Assembly: GCF_901000735.1 (NCBI RefSeq)
Contig: NC_081541.1
Location: forward strand, 8,115,021 to 8,179,020
Reading direction: 5' to 3'
Source of the DNA: Corylus avellana
Taxonomy: Eukaryota > Streptophyta > Magnoliopsida > Fagales > Betulaceae
Length of the DNA: 64,000 nucleotides
Shown here: positions 1 through 12,100 of the stretch, piece after piece
How positions within the stretch are numbered: position 1 is the stretch's first letter
Layout of the letters: each line of letters opens with the position of its first letter
Notes under the pieces: model-generated
Database searches by the model: none
The model's input: the letters and a program-made list of their open reading frames with translations, nothing else
Told to the model about the DNA's origin: nothing
Position numbers and translations under genes: made by a program

Positions 1-464
1 AACTGGGAGTGTGTCTAGCATTACTCTAATGACCTATGTGTTTGAGTTTGGGGGGGAGTGTTTTGTACAGTGGTTTATTATTTTGGGGCGTTATGGTTGT
101 ATTGATACTTTTTTTCTTCCGCTTGCCCATATTTCTTCTAGTTTATTCTTTGTTTGACAATTGCTAGACTAATAAAAGGAAAAACTGTTGACTATGGTAG
201 CTTCTATAATTATTTAGAGGACTTTTTGATTACGAAAGGTAAGATCTCCAATTAGGAAAATAAAGCATCATAGGTTCACATAGAACCCACCAGCCTTCCA
301 AGCGAATATTATTTCCTATGTCTTATTTAGTGTCTTTCTAAGGCTATTGAAGTTAAAAACTTATCATGCAAAGTACAACATGGTTTTTATTTTTCCATAA
401 GTTAAAGCAGCTTATTGAAGTTATGGTATGAGGACTTATGTCAACAAAGCTTTTTGTTTTGTAG

Positions 465-3400
465 GATGGAATGCTTAAACACAAAGGCACATATGAAATA
501 ATAGCTCCTGAAGATATTGGTTTCGAACGATCCAACGAAGCTGGTATTGTCCTTGGAAAACTTAGGTATGGTGCATTTCATTATGCAAAACTCCTTTTCT
601 CGTGTTGGCGCCTTTCAAGTTTTTTTAGTTCCCACTAAGAAAAAGTGAAGAAAACTATGTTCTACCCACCAATTATCATTATCATCCCAAGACTATGAGG
701 GACATCTCCTCACAAGTTTAATAAAATTGTTGATTTTTTTATAAGTAATTCAATTTTATTAGAAAATGCAGAAGGGCGCAACCCAAATACACTAGGAGTA
801 TACATAAGTGATGCCCAACTAGGGAGAAGAAGAAGAACACAAATCCAGAAACTCTAGAAAATTAGAAAATAGAGGACTATTGTGAGCAGCCATCCAAACA
901 TAAATGGATTTGAACATAATAGTCGCCTCACGGGTTTAATAAAATTGCTTTCCCGCCAAATACGTCTTGTCCTAACAAGGGAACCTTACCCCAGACTTCT
1001 ATATTATGGTGGCTTACAAATTGGCCTCTCTTACTAGCCAATGGCTTCGCCTGTTAAAATTATCTGACTTTGAACCTTCACCTTTTGGAAGGGATTCAAC
1101 ACATTCTATCCTCGTCAACCTTGGCTCAACCCAAGAGAGTACAAAAGAATTTTTTTTTTTTTTTTTTGATAAGTAAAGAGAGTACAAAAGATGAAGGAGA
1201 CATTCCACTGTAACAAGTCGTTGGAAAACTGCACATGATTTTCCATTGAGGCCTCCTTATGGCGAGCAGTAGAAAACAACACTAGGAAAGCTTCATTCGA
1301 GGTTTGATCTCCACACCACACGCCATTCCCACCTCAATCCTCACAAATCTAGAGAACTCCCCTCATCCCCTCCTAATGTATTTTCACATCCTGACCCCAT
1401 AGGACCAATATGCTGCATTGGAGCACCATCCGCTCCACAATCTGTCAAGTTTAACTTCCACCACCAATCTCTACAAAGGCTTCATCTCCTTGGCATATCA
1501 CCATAACCACTTTCTCAAAAATGCTTGGTTAAACAAGAGCAAATTTTGAATCCCCAAATTGCCCGAGGAAATCGGGGTACAAATCTTAGACCAACAGACT
1601 AGGTGGAATTTTAACTCCTCATCGACTCTGCCCCACAAGAATCTAGCCTTTGTTCTTCCTCCCTCCTCCAGCCTACGTTGAAGCTCGACAAATGGACCAA
1701 CAAGGGTGCTAGAAGGGACATACTCGCCAGGAATGGTAGCCGTAGTGGCTAACTGGAGATGTGAAGCGGTGGCGGGGCCACCAGATGAGGTGGACACCCT
1801 CGGGTCACAGGTATGACCCAAACCCATGGCCTTCTTCGGCCCAAACCCGATCCCTTCTTTAGGTGCGAACCTAGCAAATGTAGTTTGGGTTTAAAGGTAA
1901 ATTTGGGCCGAGAACCCTCTAAGTCCATCGACGCCTTACCTTTTTGTGTTAGGAGCCTTCAACCTCGCAATTGGGCCTTGAGCTGGACTTTGCATGCATG
2001 GGCCTTGAGCTGACCTTGGCTTAGGCGTTGGCCCCAGCTTAGGCATTGGCTTAGAAGTTTCCATAAAGGAGAGTTGATAATATCTTGGAATTTTCCCTAT
2101 CCCGAAACTATAGGGAATTTTCAGTGTGTACCTATTTCTTGGTTGTTTGTTTCTTTGTTTATCAGCTTTCTATATATTAGTTTGGCCCCTTAAGGTATAA
2201 ACCCTAGCTCCACCAGTGCATAGGGTTGATGTTTAGGTTTGCCTTTGTTTTCCTTATGAAATTCTTAATAATTTTCTAGTGAACTCTAGAAATTTAGACC
2301 TATTCTTTCCTGAAATCTGAATCTTCAAAACCCTAAACCATTTAACCCTAATAAGATTAACAAACAGAAAATACTGATTATGGTTACTGTCCACAAATGC
2401 TATTCACACTGTGACTGTTGCATCATCATCTTTTAGCTGACAAATTTGTTTCAAAGCTAGCTATTCTGCTTTTGGGCTAATTGATCCACCCTTTCTAAAC
2501 TATAAACAAATAATTCCTAGGATCAACCACTTATCTCAGAAATAGACATCAAGTCTTAATATGTCATTCTTCTTTTCTCTGTTCTTTCATAATGTAGGAT
2601 GCTACAGTTGTACTTATGGCTGTTTACATGAGAGCAAATGTTGTTGAGAAATTCTTTTTCTCATAATCTGAACTCTTTTCATTTCACTTCTTTCTTTTTT
2701 TTCCCTCTTTTTCATTCAATGTAATGACACAGTGGACGCCACGCGTTGAAAAAGCGACTTGAAGAGGTACTCTGCTGTTTGGACCATTGTACTTAGTTTA
2801 TTATATTACCTTTTTCTTTGCTATTAAGCATTGACACTTCGTTTGCATGTTGTTTCAGCTTGGGTATGAGATTGGCAATGAGCAGGTTGAGAATATATTT
2901 TGGCGTTTCAAAGCAGTAGCTGATCAGAAAAAGGTGAGTAGGAGCAAATCCTTGTTTTTTTGTAATATGCATGTTTAGATATGTTGACATGTATTCCTGC
3001 GTGCATGCTTGCAAATCCTTGTTTTTTGTTTCTTATGAAGTGGCTATATCTCATTATTATATATATGATTTGTGACCTGTTTAGACATGTTAGTAAGCAT
3101 TCCTGTTGTTCATGCACGCATCCTTGTTTTTTATTCCTTATAAGTTGTCTTTACCTCGTTCTTATGTATAGTTTGCCAATGTCCCAGAGAGTTACTGATG
3201 CTGACCTAAGAGCACTGGTATCTGATGAAGTTTTTCAGCCAGAAATTGTGTGGAAACTTCATGATCTGCAGGTAAATTTGGAATTTGCTTTCAAGTTTTC
3301 TGTTCATTGTCCAATTTAGTTTGTTTCAATGGAGTTGTCTCCAATTGATGTGAACCTAATACGCAGGTTACTTGTGGAACTCTTGGTCTTTCTACGGCTA

Positions 3401-4284
3401 CTGTTAAACTCCTTGATGCTGATGGAAGAGAGCATGTTGCTTGTTCAGTTGGATCAGGACCAGTAGATTCAGCTTATAAGGCCGTTGATCTCATTGTGAA
3501 GGTTTGAGATCAAAGTCAATAGTGTTGTACTTCACCAAAAGTTTATTTTAGACATTGAAAGTTGTGTGCGAGTATTCCTGGACAAATCATTATGATCTGT
3601 TTAGCCTGTATTGTGGAGGTGGGAAATCATTATGATCTAAGATTACAAAGATGCTCTTTTTCCTGAAGAAGCTGAAATATATCATGGTCATGGTATTCAA
3701 CTTGTTGATTGTTAAATCTTGTGGCATTCATGGGATTGGCCAGTGAAGATAACTTCAAATAGAAATCATTTTGAGAAAAATATTCTCAAATCTTGATTTG
3801 TTTTCCATATTGTAAACGTTATCTTAGCTTAAGCTTGTTCTACAATTATCTAGCATGATTTATGTATTTAAGGATTCTTCTTTACCTTTGTATGCAGGAA
3901 CCGGCAACCCTTCTTGAATACTCCATGAATGCAGTCACAGAAGGCATTGATGCAATTGCTACCACTCGTGTTTTAATTCGTGGGGAAAACAATCACACAG
4001 CTACCAATGCCTATACCGGAGAAACGGTACAACGGACATTTAGGTATGGCACTTAAATAATGTTTTTTCTCTTTAGATTGCATATAGTGTTCTTTAAACC
4101 CCAGATTCACAGCACATAAATCTGTCTATTTTTTTTTTTTTATGGTGCCAGTGGAAATGGGGCTGGAATGGATATTGTTGTTTCCAGTGTCAAGGCCTAC
4201 ATTGGTGCATTAAATAAGATGTTAGGTTTCAAGGAAAGGCCCCCAGTTAAGAATCCGGCCGAAAAAACAGCTGTGTCTGCTTGA
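465..4284 (+). CDS. IPMS: 2-isopropylmalate synthase, C-terminal seven exons (5' part outside window)
   Basis: Condenses acetyl-CoA with 2-oxoisovalerate, the first committed step of leucine synthesis, in the plastid. Seen exons: 465-565, 2733-2766, 2859-2933, 3188-3271, 3367-3501, 3898-4043, 4152-4284; together 236 codons including TGA, all with GT-AG borders and matching phases. The first visible exon begins [12 protein letters not shown], which belongs to the end of the catalytic region; [17 protein letters not shown] is the linker; from about 3188 the regulatory (LeuA allosteric, leucine-sensing) domain follows with [13 protein letters not shown] and [17 protein letters not shown]. The protein ends [11 protein letters not shown]. 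The intron 566-2732 is unusually long because of LINE insertions. The plastid transit peptide and TIM-barrel exons lie upstream of the window. A methylthioalkylmalate synthase is unlikely because those lack the leucine regulatory domain. Confidence 0.95.
730..925 (-). mobile_element. 5'-truncated LINE 3' end with target-site duplication
   Basis: In the first long IPMS intron. The plus strand reads poly(T), then ATAAGTAA, then GCAGAAGGGCGCAACCC and a GGAGTATACA motif, the same 3' end (reversed) as the LINEs at 11766 and 50518. It is flanked by a 22-bp direct repeat (708-729 and 926-947, two mismatches) that starts CCTCAC and ends TAATAAAATTG. So it is a minus-oriented insertion of about 196 bp with a target-site duplication. 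Confidence 0.8.
1149..1176 (-). mobile_element. 28-bp LINE-tail micro-insertion
   Basis: A stretch of T18 followed by GATAAGTAA, flanked by a perfect 15-bp direct repeat AGAGAGTACAAAAGA (1134-1148 and 1177-1191). On the minus strand it is the last nine bases of the local LINE family plus poly(A), with nothing else of the element. It is nested beside the older LINE remnant. Confidence 0.8.
1192..1830 (-). mobile_element. Decayed LINE fragment (ORF1-like tail fused to C-terminal reverse-transcriptase region)
   Basis: Read on the minus strand, 1690-1500 encodes [20 protein letters not shown] and [19 protein letters not shown], the region just after the reverse transcriptase in plant L1-type LINEs. 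After an in-frame TGA it continues in broken frames to [15 protein letters not shown] at about 1320-1270 and LLQWNVSF near 1210. Upstream, 1827-1690 reads as an ORF1-like low-complexity stretch joined directly to this region, so most of ORF2 is missing. It is not functional. It lies antisense inside the IPMS intron. Confidence 0.75.
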
Positions 4285-5365
4285 GGAGCTATTTTGTATG
4301 GTGCCTACACAATCAAACGATCAGAATCATGGCCATGTGATTTCTTGTGGATTGTACAAAAGTGCAAAGAATTTTTGGTATTCTGTTACGGTTTTTGTCT
4401 GGTTTATTGGTATGTACAAGCTTCAGCGACAGACCCTAGGCAGACTTTTGTTTTATTGTCGTTTTACTTCATTGTGAATTTGTACTATTTGCAAAACTAG
4501 GCAGCGTGTTATTTGATTTTCGTTTTATTCCAAACAATTTGATGATTGATTGTTAGGAATGGAGGTTCGACTGCATTTGGGAACTATTCTTCAGAAAGTA
4601 CCACTTTGTTTAGCTTACTAAAATTTGCTTTCATTTAATTTTTTGAACAAATAGTGATTTTTATTTTTATTTTTTTTTTTTATTTTTTTTTTTTTTTTCG
4701 CTTGCCTTTATGTAATATGAAAAAGGAAATGTTATGTATTACATTTTTATCTCACTTTGTTGATATGACACTATTTATCAGCTCTTGATCAATCTTTGTT
4801 TAAAAGAAAGGGGGAAAAATACAAAATTAGTGGTTTATCTTATTTGCAATTAGCTTCCTATGCTTTCAAAATAAACTCAGAGATCCTTTAAATATGTCAA
4901 AAACACAATTGTCTTCACAACCAAATAAAGCATTGGAACCAATACAATTTTTGATCGTGAAATGTTAGAACCAATAAAATTGTAACACGTGTCTCATTTC
5001 AGTAAATGTTATTAACAAAATTTGTTAAATTAGTTGGTGGAATTTGACTGTGGAAGTTTCTGAATTTATTTTGATATCACGTGGAGTTACTTGTGAGTAA
5101 TTGATTTTATATTTTTTTCAAAAAAAAAAAATAAAAAAAAATCTAGAGTTGATTAGCACTGCATCATTAATAAGGTGAGCTAAAAATAAAAAATAAAAAT
5201 AAAAATAAAAATAAAAAAAGTGGGATAAAATTGTGGGATAAAAGTTGCTGTGATGTTAATTATAATTTGGGAAAATGTTAGATTTATAATTTTTTTGACA
5301 ACTTCTTATTAACACGTTATCTTGTAGGGTGTTAAAAAAACTTTTTAATAGTTTTTTTTTAAATT
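4285..5365. other. IPMS 3' UTR and AT-rich spacer
   Basis: The first few hundred bases should be the IPMS 3' UTR; poly(T) tracts lie at about 4661-4700. The rest is AT-rich with an A-rich microsatellite (AAAATA-type) near 5180-5218. I see no gene. Confidence 0.5.
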
Positions 5366-5715
5366 TTTTAGGGTAAAATACACTTTACCGTTTAAACTAT
5401 CAACTCATTTGCACTTTTAATTTTAATTTTTAAAAAGTGACTCGTTATCCCTCAAGTATCTGATATTGACACTTGATCCCCATAAACTACACTTTACCCC
5501 TTGAGTTGACACTTTATCCCCTCAAAACTTAATTACTTCGGGAGTAAAGTATTAACTCAAAATATTTCATGAGGTAAAGTGTACTTCATGAGGGTCAAGT
5601 GTCAATGTCAAACATGTTGGGAAGTAAAATATCACTTTTTAAACATTAAGTTTAAAAGTACTGTAAATACAAATGGACGGATCGTTCAAAAGGTAAATTG
5701 TATTTTCTCTTATTT
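5366..5715. mobile_element. Fold-back MITE with long terminal inverted repeats
   Basis: The left arm begins GGGTAAAATACACTTTACC and runs through CTATCAACTCATTTG and TTTAAAAAGTGAC. The right arm, reverse-complemented, starts GAGAAAATACAATTTACC and repeats the same order of motifs. In the centre are the short words ACTTTACCCC and GAGGTAAAGTG in opposite orientation. No coding capacity. A related half-element sits at about 62165-62400. Confidence 0.7.
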
Positions 5716-6577
5716 TTTTATTTTTTAAGTACAACAAATAGAAACAAAGCAAACCAAGTAGTTGATATGCTTCTGATTCTCCCAAGAGAAAAAACAGTTA
5801 GTTTTAGAATTTAATGGATTTGAGGAGCTGAAAGTGATTATTTTATGTACGGATAATAAAGGAGGGAGAGAATTTAAAATATGAATTAGAAAGAATGAAA
5901 TGATAAATATCTCCAACCACTACCAAAAAGAACTAACATAGATGCCTTAACCAACCAAAACTAATGAGTATATTTTTTAAAAATAATAATAATAACAACG
6001 GAAAAAGAAAAAGGCCAGCAGTGCAAACGATCCCAAATAGGAAAAAGCACCGTCAAATCATTTACTTTATTCCAAATCAGCATATTCCAGACACATAACA
6101 CCACTTCCTTCACCTTCTTCAGGCCCACCATTCTTTTCTGCCAACAAAAACATTTACAATAGGTCAAAACAAATTAAAAAGTACATACATATGAAATGAC
6201 TAAATTATTTACATCTGTTTAGATTAAAAAAAAATTTGTATAATAAGTCTTTTGAGTCAACTTTTTAAAATTTAAAATTATCTAATTTTTTTTTTGTTAA
6301 ATTTATTGTCTGGATCAATTGAAATGATAATAAGCTTGAGCCATCCCATGGTTGGTTTGGGGTGGCCTGCGACCCGTAAGCCACCCTGTCACCCCTGGCC
6401 ACCTTTTTCATTTTTTTTTTTAATTTTTTTTAATTTTTAGATTTAATTTTTTAAAATTAAATTAATATTTTAATCAGATAAAACAGTGTATTTTGAATGG
6501 CCCTAACTGCTGTTAAAAAATATTGACAGTGAAAATTTTATTGTCATTTTAATTGACTCATGGAGTAAATTTTCGAA

Positions 6578-6608
<31 letters not shown>

Positions 6609-7326
6609 TTCTTTTATGTTAAAAGCTAATATGAGGAATATTGGAGTATGCCTGCCTACGTGCTTGGTGCGTTTTATATATATTTTTACGTTTAAGAATT
6701 TTTTGACATAAAACGGTAATTAATGAGTCATTTCTATTTATTTATTTTTCATTCAACTTAAAGGCCGAATTGGGTAAGAAAAATTGACTGATTTTGGATG
6801 AGAAAACAGATAAATGCTATACTTCATGTTGAAGAAATGATAAAATTCATTCATTTTTAATCATATTTTAACCATTCCTATATTGAATTGATGAATCTAC
6901 TATTAAATTTGTGTAGAGTCTATAAATCTAATGATTGATCTATTGAATTTGTACGATGAGATAAAAATAAAATATGGACGTAAATCATTTCTATAAATAA
7001 AAATATGAATGATTTTTTTTTTTCTTTTGCTTTTTAAAAAAATAATATTCTCATAAGATAAAGAAAACACTAAGAAAAGTAGAAAACATCAGGAAGAACA
7101 GTAGCATTCTTCCTCGAGAAAATATATACAAAAAGAAAGAAATGATAATTTAAAAGAGGGAATGTTAACACGCTCTCCTAATGTCCTCGTAATTCTACGT
7201 GGATATTATTATTATTTTTTTTTGAAAAAAACCAAAAAGGAAAGTGATATTTATTTTTTTACTGAGTTTTTAAAAAATAATATTCACAGCAAGAAAATAA
7301 GATAAGAGCAATAAGCATTTCCCTTC

Positions 7327-7363
<37 letters not shown>

Positions 7364-7430
7364 AAAAAATGAGAGAGAGGGAGAGAGAGAGAGCTATTCT
7401 ATTTGTATTGTGCAATTTCTTGTAAATCAC
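5716..7430. other. AT-rich intergenic region with microsatellites
   Basis: No gene seen. It contains (TA)n at about 6577-6600 and 7331-7361, followed by (GA)n to about 7394. A GC-rich island at 6340-6410 with the motif GGGGTGGCC also occurs, in varied form, near 24510 and 60270 and probably marks a small transposon family. Confidence 0.5.
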
Positions 7431-7439
7431 TTTGCAGGC

Positions 7440-7644
7440 AGGGAGAAAAAGGGATAAAGGTCTCTCCCCGCGTTGCCTCTCTGTCTCAACCTCCCCACAA
7501 AAGCAAAAGCAAAACGAAACCTCTACCGTATATAGAGAAGACCACAAGACTCAGCACCTGGCTGGTTGTGGAGAGATAAAGCGAGAGAGAAGAGAAGAGG
7601 AGAGAAGGACAAATAGAGAGTGAGAGAGAGAGAAAGCCAAAGAG
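7440..7644 (+). other. Putative non-coding first exon of the PTI1-like kinase gene
   Basis: A GA-rich stretch ends AAGCCAAAGAG followed by the donor GTATTA. The next consensus acceptor that leads into the kinase coding frame is at 9084-9085 (GGCAG). A leader intron of about 1.4 kb, T-rich and starting close to a purine-rich exon, is typical of plant genes with intron-supported expression. The transcription start is not determined. Confidence 0.5.
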
Positions 7645-9169
7645 GTATTATATTTTTCTTTTTCTTTTTCTTTTTTCCTTTCTTCAATTTTCAGTTTTCT
7701 CCGCGATCCAATTTCTTTTCTGTTATGCCTAATCCTGTAATTTCGGTTCCGATCTAAAGGCCTGTTTTGGCCTAATCTCGGTCTCTTCCCATCTGTCATT
7801 GCCTCTGCCTTATTTGACCCCTTCCTTTCTCTTTCCTTTCCACAATCTCACAATTCAATCAATTCCCATTTTTCTCTTTGTTTGGTTTTCCTCATCTTAG
7901 GGTTTCTTTGTTTGATTTTGCTGAATTGTTTGATTCTTTTGCTTGGGAATTGATTGAATTGTGATCCGTTTGTTTCTGGGTTGTGTTTGTTCTCTCGGTG
8001 GCATTGTTAATTTTGAAATTTGTTTGTGGATTTTCTTTATGGAAGCTGGAGATTGTCCTCGGCGTGGTTTAGTGGTAAGGATTAATGGGTCTTGCTCCAT
8101 TTCTTAGATTTCTTTCCAGGATATGGAGGAACTTTGTTCTTTATTGAATCGGTATTGGTGTGTGAATTTTGGGATGCGAGAGTTTTGCAATTTCAATTGA
8201 TATGGAAATTTTCTTTTCATGTTGTGTTTTGTTTTGCAATTTTTATTGTTAGTTTATATTTGCTTATGTTTGTGGTAATTTGATTATTTATTTATTGTAA
8301 ATTGTGAAAGAAGCTTTGTAGAATTATTACGTAGTCTTTTGGGTTTTGGTACGTAGATTAGTGCTTTCCTTTTTTGTTATCACGGGAACAAATTTGTGAT
8401 TTAATCCCTGCTAATTCAGCGCCAGGTTTTATCAAAATTTAAAATTAAAATAAATCAAAATATCATATTCATTTTCGGGTTCCAGATTAAGAAAATTGTT
8501 AGTTTGCTTTCTCGCGTTATAGGAGTTTTTAAAAATTATATCTGATACCCAAATCAGTAGTAGTTCTAATGTTTAATGTTGAAGAGCATTACTGTAGTTT
8601 TTTTAATATTGTTTTCGTCACAGTAACTGTGGCAAGTTGCATTTGGCATTTTCCTATATTAGTTGATTAATTATTTTGAGGCACTGGAAGGTGGTTCAAA
8701 ATGAATGTATAAGCAACCAAGGTGGATTCATCAAATGTTTTCTATTGTAGGTTAAGAAGGTTGCTCCTAGGGTTTAAAGGCTGGAATTTCTTCTTCTTTT
8801 TTTCCCCAATATATTTAAGGCTTATTGCCATCTCAGAAAATAGCTAAGTTTCCTGTATCATCTTCCTTACTTTTTTTGCTTTTTTTTTCTTGGGTTAAAT
8901 AAGTTATCAGGTGCTAGCAGAAACTGTATCCAAAGCCTTACCCATCTTTACTACTGGCCCCTCTACCACTATTGTAGGACCCCATTAGCTTTTTTTATTT
9001 TTTATTTTTTTATATTAGTTATGTTGGTTTTAGGTTTTAACTATTAAGTTGAGATGCTAAATGTTCAGTGACTATTTGATGGCAGGCACATGTGCGTCCC
9101 CCTGGTTACTTTATTCGTCTGGAGAATACTAGTGCTGAGGACAATCTATATTTGAGTAAGAGAGTCAGG

Positions 9170-12100
9170 ATGCGTAGGTGGCTCTGTTGTACTTGTCAAG
9201 TAGATGAGTCTTACCCCTCAAATGAAAACGAGCACCTGAAAAGCCCTGCGAATCATGCAGATGGTGGTATGTTGCCTCAACTCTCGCTTTATATGCTTGT
9301 GCAAATTTGCCTCATGCAAAAAGGAAAACAAAACATTCCTACTAATTTGGTTATAGTAATAGAGGTTGGAAGTAAATTAATGGTTTGGTCCATCTGAAAC
9401 ATCTTGGTATTTCCCCATTGTCTGTAACATTTGTGGTTATGTTTCTGGTTCTAACTGAAAATGAGAAGTTGGAAGGCTGGAATAATGATCTGGCATTTGG
9501 GAATTCTGAAGTCATTTGGTCTTACCTAGAACCTCTAGTAGTTGATCTAGTAATGTTCTATAAATTCTGTGATCATGAACTTCATAATGCTGGGTGGGTC
9601 TTGAATTGGATGTAGAAGATTGGGTTTGGGATTTGAGCCCTCTGATGTTGAACTCTTTCTATATATTATTGAATAAGAACAGCTTAGATATGAGTTTTCA
9701 GATTTGTAGCATTTTTGGAATGCTGGTTGGAATGCATTTTACACTTGAACATTCAGCATCCAGTTTTGCCAAAATTCTTCAATCTCTACTCTTTAGGCCA
9801 CCGTCACCTCAAAGCTTTTGTCACCATCATAATCGCCTGCTGCAGGAAACTTATCTGCATTATTTGAATGCCATGCTTCATTTCACTTTTGCCAAATCAC
9901 TGCTCTAATTTAATCAAACCATTGAAGTGCCTGAGCAGATAAATTTTGCATTCTTTTGTTCTTTCATGCTGCTTGTATTTCAACTTTTTGTGCTTTTTAG
10001 GGCACCAAAAAGGCTCTAGGGTGGCAGCTCCTGTCAAATCTGAAGTGCAAAAGCCAGCACCACCCATTGAAGTGCCTCCACTGTCTCTGGATGAACTGAA
10101 AGAAAAGACTGATAATTTTGGATCAAAGGCCTTGATTGGTGAAGGATCATATGGGAGAGTCTATTATGCGAATCTAAGTAACGGGAAAGCTGTGGCAGTG
10201 AAAAAGCTTGATGTTTCATCAGAACCCGAGTCAAATCCTGAGTTTTTGGCACAGGTGTGTTTTGAACATAAACAATTATAGAATCACTATCTTATCTTTA
10301 TAGGTAAAGCAATTCAGTTTGATATATGATTTTGCTTTTAGTTTCTGGGCAGATCTGACAGCATTGATATTTTTTATATTAGGTTTCCATGGTTTCTAGA
10401 TTGAAGCACGAAAATCTTGTTGAGTTGCTTGGTTACTGTGTGGAGGGAAATATCCGTGTGCTTGCGTACGAGTTTGCAACCATGGGATCATTACATGACA
10501 TATTGCATGGTAGTGCAAAGCCAGCTTGTCCTACTTTAAATATGCAATCTAAATTCACAGGAAGAAGTATTGTAGAAAATGGACATTGATGTGTTTTGTG
10601 TTTGACAATCACAGGCAGGAAGGGAGTTCAAGGGGCACAACCAGGTCCAACACTTGATTGGATTCAACGCGTTAGAATTGCAGTTGATGCAGCAAGGGGA
10701 TTGGAATATCTACATGAGAAGGTTCAACCTTCTATAATACACAGAGATATCAGATCCAGCAATGTGCTTCTCTTTGAAGACTTCAAAGCCAAGATTGCGG
10801 ATTTTAACCTTTCAAATCAGGCTCCGGACATGGCTGCTCGCCTCCATTCTACTAGAGTTTTGGGAACCTTTGGTTATCATGCTCCAGAGTAACGTTTCTG
10901 AAACTCTCTTTCTCTTGTGTTTATTTGGCCATCTCTTATAGTTGTATTTTTTAACAAAATACTTGTTTAGATGGTTTTATGCTGCGTTTACTTTCATGTT
11001 ACAGACTGCTGCAAACCCCCTATGTAATCACTAGGGATCAGTTCAGCTTTTCATGTGACTTCAGTTATATTGTTACAGCTGTCAATTACTGCCCTTCCTC
11101 ATTTTTCTTCAATTTATCTTTATTAAGGCCAATGCCTCCATCCCTAAATGCATTTCTTTTCATTTTGAGTGCTCTATATAACTTCAAACTATTAGGTTTC
11201 GAAATATTATCTAAGACCTGAATCACTACAGTAATGCTTGACCTGAATTAACATCAGTACGGTTGATACCTTGAAACATTTAATGCAAGGGGCAGCTTAT
11301 AAGCCCAGAAGACTAGTCTAATAGAGGAGATTACCTTAAGAGGGATCAAATCTTGCGGGTTGGAAGCACACTTAGCTGGGGACCACCCTCATAAGGTGGA
11401 TGTCACCCGTTCAATTTTCACTCTCTCCCTCTCCTTCCCCTTTGGTTCACCTCACAATCCCAAAAAACAAAAGAAAAATTAATCTACCTTGTTTTTATTT
11501 CAATAAACAAAAACAAGTAGCTATCAAATATAGCTGATATTAATCAGAGGAGCACATTATAGGAATGACATGAGGATGGGGAACAAATATTTCACTGATT
11601 GCATTTGATGCTGTCTCTATTGCCCTTCTTCTGTAGGTCTGCCTTTACTTGGTTTTATCCATTTGCATTGGTTTTTTTAGATGAAATAGAAACAGAAGAA
11701 AGAATTAGCTGTTGGAACAGGCTTTCTTTAGAGAATCAGTTAAAAGGTTTCGGAAACAGAAATATTTTTTTTGATAAGTAATATTTATATAACAAAAAGC
11801 GCAGAAGGGCGCAACCCTAGTACACATGGAGTATACAAGGGAAATGTCTAACTAGAAGAAGAGAAAAAAACAAAGAAATCAAGATAGCTAATCACTACGG
11901 GAGCAAGCCAAGCAGTTGTCCAAGAGTAAAGCGTATAGAAAAAGAAAGCCGTGAGTTCCTCCAAAGATTTTTCAGAATCCTCAAAGCATCTCTCATTCCT
12001 TTCTAACCATAAACACCACACAATGCATAAAGGAACCATTTTCCAAATAACGGCACTTCTAGAGCGACCTCCCGACCACCAACAAGCAAATAAACCCGCC

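Noticed and set aside
8045..8100. tRNA-like words (GTGGTTTAGTGGTAAGGATT) in the kinase leader intron
   Set aside because: A-box-like only; no B box with correct spacing and no cloverleaf can be drawn, so no tRNA is called.
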